Part shown: one piece after another, positions 58,103 through 64,000 of the stretch | Layout: each line of letters starts with the position of its first letter | How positions within the stretch are numbered: the first letter of the stretch is position 1 | Assembly: GCF_028009165.1 (NCBI RefSeq) | Contig: NC_079245.1 | Span: forward strand, 1,116,001 to 1,180,000 | Direction of reading: 5' to 3' | DNA length: 64,000 bases | From: Akanthomyces muscarius | Taxonomy: Eukaryota; Ascomycota; Sordariomycetes; Hypocreales; Cordycipitaceae | Translations under genes and position numbers: made by a program | The notes under the pieces: generated by a model | The model's database searches: none | Told to the model about the DNA's origin: nothing | The model's input: only the letters and a program-made list of their open reading frames with translations

Positions 58103-59098
58103 GTCTGGTTGTGTAGTTCTTTTTAAAATACCCCAAATTTGAGCCGTTTAGCTATAGTGGATTGCGCTCGTTTTAATTCACGTCCTTGATCTGTACAGGC
58201 TACCATTCTGAGCTGTCGGTAGACACGATGGACATTGCATCTTCGGAGGACTCTGTCCAGACGAGGTCAAATCTGGTGGGCAGATGCACGGTTTGTGGCG
58301 AGCGCCCCCTTGTCACTGCCTGCTCTAACGAGATGCCAACCCATTAATATTCTCCAAGAAATAGGTACGTGGGAGAGCACTCACCAAGCCTGTCCGCTTT
58401 AGGGATGAACTGTTCGGGATCGATGCCAGCTGACGGTCGCGCCGGTGGCGACATCATCTGCAACCGCATATACATTCCGGGGCGGAAGCTTTTACAAGAT
58501 GGCATTCTCAAGGTCTCATCCGTTGTCGAGACCCTCGAGACGGAAGGCAAATGAGAGCGTTACATGTTCAATTTGTTTGGGTATGATGTTTTGGTGGGGT
58601 TTGTAATACTACGAGTGGCTTGACCAAGAATCACGCTGCACGATAGGGCTGAGTGCTGCCTGGTATGACAAGGATGGCGATAAGGCAATGAGGTCATCCT
58701 CAACTATTGAAGGTCCGCAGAGACTAACGAAAAATGGATATTTATTCACTTCACATTGTGATACGAAGCAGTTCCACCGATATATGGTCCGCTGGTATAT
58801 GGTCAGATAGCCCGCTCGATATCTCCGGAAACTGGTCCTTCCACTCCAGGTCCCTATATCGTCTTGACTGGCCGGTAGAATGAATTGTCGATACTGAGCG
58901 GGAAACAAGCATGAGAGACAAACCAACAGGACAACGAATTCTTTCCTCTTGGTGTGCTAGTTTAAGCAAGGTTCATATCTACATTTTTTACTTGTATTTA
59001 CGAAATTTCTATCGAAATGTGATTAAAGCGATAAAACCTACCGTCCCACCTACCCGCCGATACCGTGCCGAGACGAAAGCTTCACAACTCGCCTCGCC
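58103..59098. other. Intergenic, 1.0 kb, with a possible small or decayed gene
   Basis: The only candidate is the two-exon frame listed at 58200..58505. Minus-strand frames at 58609..58969 look protein-like in places but contain stops and cannot be joined by a normal intron. Confidence 0.4.
58200..58505 (-). CDS. Candidate small two-exon protein, hypothetical
   Basis: Exons 58385..58505 and 58200..58324 with a 60-nt GT-AG intron (donor GTGAGT, acceptor GTTAG, phase 1) give 81 residues. Starts MPSCKSFRPGMYMRLQ; the joined end is RFDLVWTESSEDAMSIVS, then a stop. No family recognised. It could be a real small gene, the 3' end of a longer decayed gene, or chance. Confidence 0.3.
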
Positions 59099-61138
59099 CT
59101 AGGATGTGACCTGATTCATCCACTTCAAATCGGTATCGTACCCCTGGCAATGATCCGGCGACGGCACCGCGACTTCTCGATACCAGAGTGCCCTCGCCCC
59201 GTCCCGCGACGTCATCTTCTGCGCCGCCTTGACGACCCTTTGCATCTTGCCCGCGCCGCGCACCGCGGCGAACTTGGACCGCGAGACCTGCCACCGCCGC
59301 TTGAGGTTTTCGACGGTGCGCAGTCTGTCGATCTTGTCCTCCCAGCGGTCGGGCCCGGAGTACTCGAGGTAGGCGGACAAGATGGCCCGGGTCACGTCGG
59401 CCATTTCCATCCACCTCGGGTCGGTCGGGTTGCGGATCCAGCGGAGCTCGTAGGCGTTGCAGGTGATGGAGGAAAACTTCCCGTAGGGAAGACAGCGAGC
59501 GGGCTCGTCCTGGGAAGCGCGTCCGTGGGTTAGATGATGCCATGTGGGGAAGAAGAGGGAAGAGGAATGAGCACAGGGCGTCTCGTCAGTCGGTCAGTCA
59601 CCTACCAGGTCCCATTCGTACACTGAAAACTCAATGTGCTCCAGCTCCGTCAGCCCGCGAATAATGGTAGTCAGGTTGTCCGCGGACGGATACTGGAGGC
59701 ATTTGGTTGTACCGTCTCGTATGGTCAGCTTGAGCGATTTCAGGTGCTCGTGCTTCAGGATCGCGTCGATGAGCCGACTGGACAGCCCGTACCTGGGCGC
59801 CCTGCTTGGGTTGATCGAACTGGGATACATGCCATAGTTGCTCACCTCGAGCGACTCGAGCTGGCCAAACGACGCCACCAGCCCGTAGCACGCGCCCAAG
59901 TGCGCTTCCTCGCTCTCGTGGTTGTTCAGGTGCGGGTGTTCGTAGTCAAACGACGTGTCGACCAGCAGCTCCCGGACCTTGATGCCGTCCGCGCCGCGCC
60001 GCGACGCTGCTGCCTCGGCAAAGGCCGCCGCGAGCACCCGGTACAGCGTGGCCGACGCGCCCTCGGCGTACGCGAGTCGGATGCTCAACAGACGCGTAAA
60101 GTCAATTACCCGCAGCATCTCGTCAACGCTCTCCTCTGCGTTCCAGAAGTTGAAGAAGTCGATGCCCTGTAGGGCGGCGTACCGCTGGACGCGACCGTCG
60201 CCGTCGGGGGCCGCGTCAAAGAGCGGCCGCGATTGGATGTTGAGCCCTGCGCATCGCAACCGGAGGGTCTTGAGCGTGGCGGCAGAGTTGCGGAGGAGAG
60301 CACGGACGACCTCGGGGCTATCGTGCGCGTACCGGGCGTCCTTGATGTACAGGTGCTGCAGGTTGTGCACATTCTGGACGCATGCGGCCGCGTCGCCTTG
60401 GAAATCTCGCACGTTGATGCTGAGGGACTTGAGATTGTCCCACATTGGCAGCGATTCGGGGAGGAAGCTGCGCTTATCTGGTGTCGGGCGTCTCAAGGCC
60501 GGGTGGCACCTCGAGTCAGGTACTGATCCTGGAAGCATCTCAATCTCCAGCACCTCCACGGCGGTCATGTTCTTGACGAACTCCTCAACGTAGCGGTGCA
60601 CAAACACGTCGTGCTTCTTGCCAGGGTTGCTTTGCCCGACAACGAGCTCCCGCACAAACCGCGCCCCGTCCGGGATCTTGTCCTCGTCCTGCCCAGTGGG
60701 ATATCGCTCCTGCTGGCCGGCGTACGCTTTCTGCGCCCTGAGTTCCCTTCTCTGCCTGATGGAAAGGTACGGCTCGACGGTCTGGATCATGGCCTTGATC
60801 TGCGCGTAGTGCATCGCCGACACGATGACGCGGCGGTGGACCCGCGGCATCAAGAGCTCGTACAAGAACTTGGACGTCCTGCACAGCTTGATGAGGGTCC
60901 TCTTGTCCGCGACGCAATCGAGGATCATGGCGAGGATCTCTATCGGCATCTTTTCTAGAAACCCGCTCAGCGTATTGGTCTTGCTAGTAGCGGCAGCGTT
61001 GGATTGGGGAATGGACTCGGGCATGGGCATGGGCTTGGACCGGGCCGGCAAGGCGCCTGGGTCCGGGACTTGCGCCGGTACCTGTGCCGATGCTCGTACC
61101 GGTACCTGTGCCCGCTGGCTTCGTCTTGTCGCAACCAT
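59099..61138 (-). CDS. F-box protein with leucine-rich body
   Basis: Predicted 647 residues. Exons 59606..61138 and 59099..59509; the 96-nt intron (GTAGGT, phase 0) joins YEWDL to DEPARCLPYG. The N-terminal 45 residues are a low-complexity Pro/Val/Met tail (AQVPAQVP, PMPMPE). The F-box is at about 58-100: LSGFLEKMPIEILAMILDCV then LIKLCRTSKFLYELLMPRVH. The rest has regularly spaced leucine-rich segments (NLKSLSINV, NLQHLYIKD, TLKTLRLRC, QLESLEVSN, HLKSLKLTI, ELEHIEFSV), as in substrate-binding LRR F-box proteins of SCF ubiquitin ligases. The second exon adds a helical C-terminus rich in Arg and Trp. Target unknown. Confidence 0.82.
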
Positions 61139-62079
61139 GGTTCCAATTGGCTTCTTCTGGGCAAAGAAGCAATGGCAAGGTAAAAGAAAACTAGCGAAGC
61201 CCCGTTGTTAATTACATTTATGCCCTAATTTTAAAAAGCACCCTGACCCATCGTGAATTGGAACGAGGCTGCAGGCAGCAGTTGCCACGTGAGGCTTTTA
61301 AGGGTTCGACGAACGGTCGTCCGAATTTGGCAAGACAGTGTTCTAGAACGGGTCGGCCGTTAGCTGCATCGCCTTGATATAGTGACAGTCAGCGCGTTCT
61401 CCGGACACATTTCCCGTCGAGATCAAGTAGTTCTACATACATGCAAAAGGCAGACCACGACAAGCGGGTAACGGAATCCGTGGACTTGCTAATGCCTAGC
61501 GTGGGCGAGATCGCTGGCGCGAGGGAGTATAAGTATCCGGGACCATGAGGAACTCATTGCTGCGTGTAAGCGCGAGGGCGTGGACCCAGCTGGCTACTTC
61601 TGGTACCTCGATTAGCACAAGTTCGGATCTTTGCCGCATGGTGGGTATGGCATGAGAAAGTAGCGGTATAGACATGAAGGCCATGATTGTGCCGTCTACG
61701 CCATGTCGTTGTACTAACGTTCCTTGTTGGAGGCTTTTGGCTGGCTGATGAAGCTCTGGACGGTGCGGGACGCGATCGTTGGTGTAGTCTTAAAGCGGAC
61801 ACTGTATGTTCGATAGCCTGTTGTTGATAGTTGCTTTATCCCAATCAGTCTATATGTCTCAACTCGCCGGCTTTAATGGAAATTCGCACTCCGTTCATGG
61901 CCGTTGCTGTATCCAAGATCGGTAGCACTCAGCCTAACAAGAACTTGGCTTTTTCTAAGCCCGTAGAATAAGTTCGAATGGAGAATTGACACAGTATATT
62001 CATTGCTTATTTACATAAGATCGCTAATACACAGAGGTGGGAGAGGGCGGAATAGAGTCGAGATGTGCTTCAATGGAAG
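61139..62079. other. Intergenic, 0.94 kb
   Basis: Upstream of the F-box gene and downstream of the ABC remnant. No supported gene. Confidence 0.45.
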
Positions 62080-62545
62080 TTACTCGTTAGGAGTGGAGAG
62101 CTGGTTGCGATCATACATGACCAAATCATAAAAAATTCCCTTATTCTCCATCAACTCCGCGGGGCTGCCCGCTTCGAGAACCTTCCCGGCGCCCATGACC
62201 ACGACCTTGTCCTAGTCCGCGATGCTCTTGAGGCGGTACGCAATGGTAACGACACAACGACCATCACTCTTGGCGGCTGCTTCGCGAAGCGCTGCTTGGA
62301 TACCAGCGTCCGTCTCAGAGTCCATGTTCGATGTGGCTTCGTCAAGGAGCTTGGATTGACGGGCTAGGATGCTACACAGAGAACACAGAGAAAGGACATG
62401 GCGCTGGCCGTGCGAAAAGAATTTACCCTTAGCCTTGACTTAGGTCGCTAGCGTCTAGACTCTCAAAAAAACTGGCACTCGAATCGCCATCCTCAAAATC
62501 GCTCGCGGAGTGTGTTGACTGCTTTTTCTTTGAGGCTTTCCTTTG
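62080..62545 (-). pseudogene. ABC-transporter C-terminal ATPase remnant
   Basis: Decayed fragment of the last nucleotide-binding domain of an ABCB/ABCC-type exporter. Reading minus: DGDSSASFFESLDASDLSQG is followed by a stop and a frameshift (around 62425-62435), then FFSHGQRH (ABC signature SxGQ, 62404-62415), ILARQSKLLDEATSNMDS (Walker B and D-loop, two residues shorter than normal), VVTIAYRLKSIAD, an in-frame TAG (62212-62214), DKVVVMGAGKVLEAGSP, and the natural stop at 62080. The switch-loop His (IAHRL) is Tyr (62236-62238). Both the TAG and the His-to-Tyr change fit C-to-T transitions. The upstream 1 kb or more of the gene is gone; the TAP-like gene begins 0.13 kb away. Confidence 0.85.
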
Positions 62546-62673
62546 TTATAGTAATGTGGCGATGCACTTGGAGCTGTTTCTTCTCGTTAGCCAGCGACAC
62601 GGACATGTCACTTCAGCTAGGCATCTAGATTTGTACTCTTTTTTTAAACTCACGGCACGTGGCAATCTTCACT

Positions 62674-64000
62674 TCAATACCGCTTCCCTACGAAGCTTGG
62701 CACTGGGATGGCACCCGACAAGTCGCGCAAAGCCGCCATGAGATCCGCATCTTCATCAACAAAGACCGCACTGCCTGCGTCTGCCTTGGGGCCATCCTCT
62801 TCGTCTTTTTTTTCTTCTGGGTCGACGAAATACGGCACGTCATCCCGACTGCACTTGGTATGGCCCTCCTCCGGCATCGTTCCATTTACCATGTACGCGT
62901 GGAGCAGGCGAGCCGCACACATTGACGGCGAAGACAAGGCGCAGTGTCCAATTCCCAGAACCTCGATGAGCTTGGCCTCGGGGAAGCTGTCGCGGGCCCT
63001 CTTGGCCGCAGACAGGGGGCAAATTGGATCGTATGTGGACGACATGACTAGCATAGGGTGGCGCGTCTGAACGTCGCGCCGAGGAGCGAAGCGGTGCGCC
63101 TTGGGGACTTTCCACTGCGCGGACATCATCGCGCCGCTCACTGTGCTTGTAACCCAAGGCGCGCATAATTCCGCCTCCGGCGCCGCAATCTTCAGCACGT
63201 CGTACCGGTCCTCGGGCCATGCAGGATGGCCAGATGGGCGGTCATTGTTCATGACAAATGTGCCTTGCTCGATCATGGCATTGCTACCATCCGCGATGGG
63301 ATCTTCGTCAGGATATGCCAGAAAAGCGCCAGTCGCGTTGCCAGAGAGCAGTTGGGCGAGGTTATCGGCAAGCGGGTACCAGGATTGAGACTTGTACATG
63401 GCCAAGAAGATGCCAGTGATGAGAGAGTTGTAAGAAATAGTTCCAAACATGGTGCTGTTGATGTAAACGGGCATGGGGCCGTCATCTTGTAAGTGATTCA
63501 AAAAGCTTGTCACGTTGCGCTGGATATCGCGGCCAGTTTGCCCCAAGCTGGATAGCTTGCAGGCGCTACCAGCTTTGACGCATTCGTCAAAGAAGCCGGA
63601 GAAAGCATTGTCGGTATCCTCGCAGCTGCTTTCAAGTGTCAGGTTGCCGTAGTATGCAAAGCTATCCAGGACTCCGTCAATTACAACGCGCTCAGCTCTC
63701 TCTGGGAACATGGTGGCGTAGGTCGCGCCGAGCGCAGTGCCATAGCTGTAGCCAAGATAGTAAAGACCGTCTTGGCCAAGAGCGTCGAGAATGTCATTCA
63801 TATCAGCGGCCGTCTGCGGGGTGTTGACGTGCGCCGCGTATTCGCCCATGTGGCCAGCGCACGCTTGCGCAAAGTTGCCAACTTCGTCGTAGCGCTCAAT
63901 GTCGTGCTCCGCGTCGCCATCGTAGTGGATTTGGTGCGTGCGCCGCATTTTGGCATCACTAAAGCACACTGCTGGGGGGCTTGACGCGCCAACGCCGCGC
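62674..64000 (-). CDS. TAP-like alpha/beta hydrolase (5' end missing)
   Basis: Serine hydrolase of the tripeptidyl-aminopeptidase-like group, probably secreted; it removes N-terminal peptides or cleaves esters. The visible part is 441 residues, open to the window edge at RGVGASSPPAVC, which is the family's RGVGxS oxyanion block. The nucleophile elbow is GYSYG (Ser about 104 of the visible part). IDGVLDSFAYYG and the Cys-rich lid (SSCEDTDNAFSGFFDEC) follow. The TAP C-terminal domain has PMLVMSSTYDPICPLSAA (catalytic Asp) and LGIGHCALSSPSMC (catalytic His). The full triad is present. Signal peptide and start lie outside the window. No intron is seen in this part. Confidence 0.88.
   Translation of the reverse strand, partial: RGVGASSPPAVCFSDAKMRRTHQIHYDGDAEHDIERYDEVGNFAQACAGHMGEYAAHVNTPQTAADMNDILDALGQDGLYYLGYSYGTALGATYATMFPERAERVVIDGVLDSFAYYGNLTLESSCEDTDNAFSGFFDECVKAGSACKLSSLGQTGRDIQRNVTSFLNHLQDDGPMPVYINSTMFGTISYNSLITGIFLAMYKSQSWYPLADNLAQLLSGNATGAFLAYPDEDPIADGSNAMIEQGTFVMNNDRPSGHPAWPEDRYDVLKIAAPEAELCAPWVTSTVSGAMMSAQWKVPKAHRFAPRRDVQTRHPMLVMSSTYDPICPLSAAKRARDSFPEAKLIEVLGIGHCALSSPSMCAARLLHAYMVNGTMPEEGHTKCSRDDVPYFVDPEEKKDEEDGPKADAGSAVFVDEDADLMAALRDLSGAIPVPSFVGKRY

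Noticed and set aside
62065..62367. 100-residue plus-strand frame at the ABC remnant
   Set aside because: It is the antisense of the decayed ABC ATPase domain, whose motifs read on the minus strand.

Overview
The window is nuclear DNA of a filamentous ascomycete, most likely a sordariomycete of the Hypocreales type (inferred from protein families; no marker gene fixes the species). Coding genes are broken by short introns of about 47-153 nt with GTATGT/GTAAGT donors and CTAAC/CTGAC branch sites. Genes lie on both strands, spaced 0.3-2 kb apart. The families are typical of moulds: a SLN1-type histidine kinase, Zn2Cys6 regulators, an MFS sugar porter, a GH15-CBM20 glucoamylase and many secreted hydrolases. 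I rebuilt exons by hand from splice signals and reading-frame phase; several genes are invisible as single open reading frames.

Layout. 1-18.8 kb is a conserved housekeeping stretch: SLN1 kinase (5' part of the gene), a six-helix membrane protein, a low-complexity protein, the splicing factor SNU66, glucoamylase, a Pho80/PREG-type cyclin and a D-erythronate dehydrogenase-like SDR. 19-30 kb is a metabolic accessory stretch: a secreted covalent-FAD oxidase, an ochratoxinase-like amidohydrolase, a glucuronan lyase (PL20), an F-box protein with a tandem repeat at its start, a DUF4267-like protein and a flavin monooxygenase fused to a DUF6314 domain. 30-43.7 kb holds a secreted single-pass membrane protein of unknown function, a serine beta-lactamase-like protein, an M28-peptidase-like protein lacking key residues, a Zn2Cys6 regulator, a small 14-cysteine secreted protein and an acyltransferase-3 membrane protein.

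44.6-55.3 kb is the most interesting part. It holds a nine-exon regulator with two Zn2Cys6 fingers in tandem, a nine-exon sugar porter, an eight-exon type I sulfatase and a five-exon GH79 beta-glucuronidase-like enzyme. The 10-base element TCCGAGCGAG occurs three times in the divergent sugar porter/sulfatase promoter and once exactly (plus one near match) upstream of the GH79 gene; I saw no other exact copy. I read this as a fungal catabolic cluster for a sulfated glucuronide. GH79 would act outside the cell, the porter would import the product, and the sulfatase, which has no signal peptide, would act in the cytosol, all under the local regulator.

56-64 kb holds a DUF3405 type II membrane protein, an F-box protein, a decayed ABC-transporter fragment and the 3' part of a TAP-like alpha/beta hydrolase that runs off the window end.

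Three introns appear to use a GC-AG boundary with the same GCAAGT donor, and two enzymes carry micro-exons of 14 and 23 nt.
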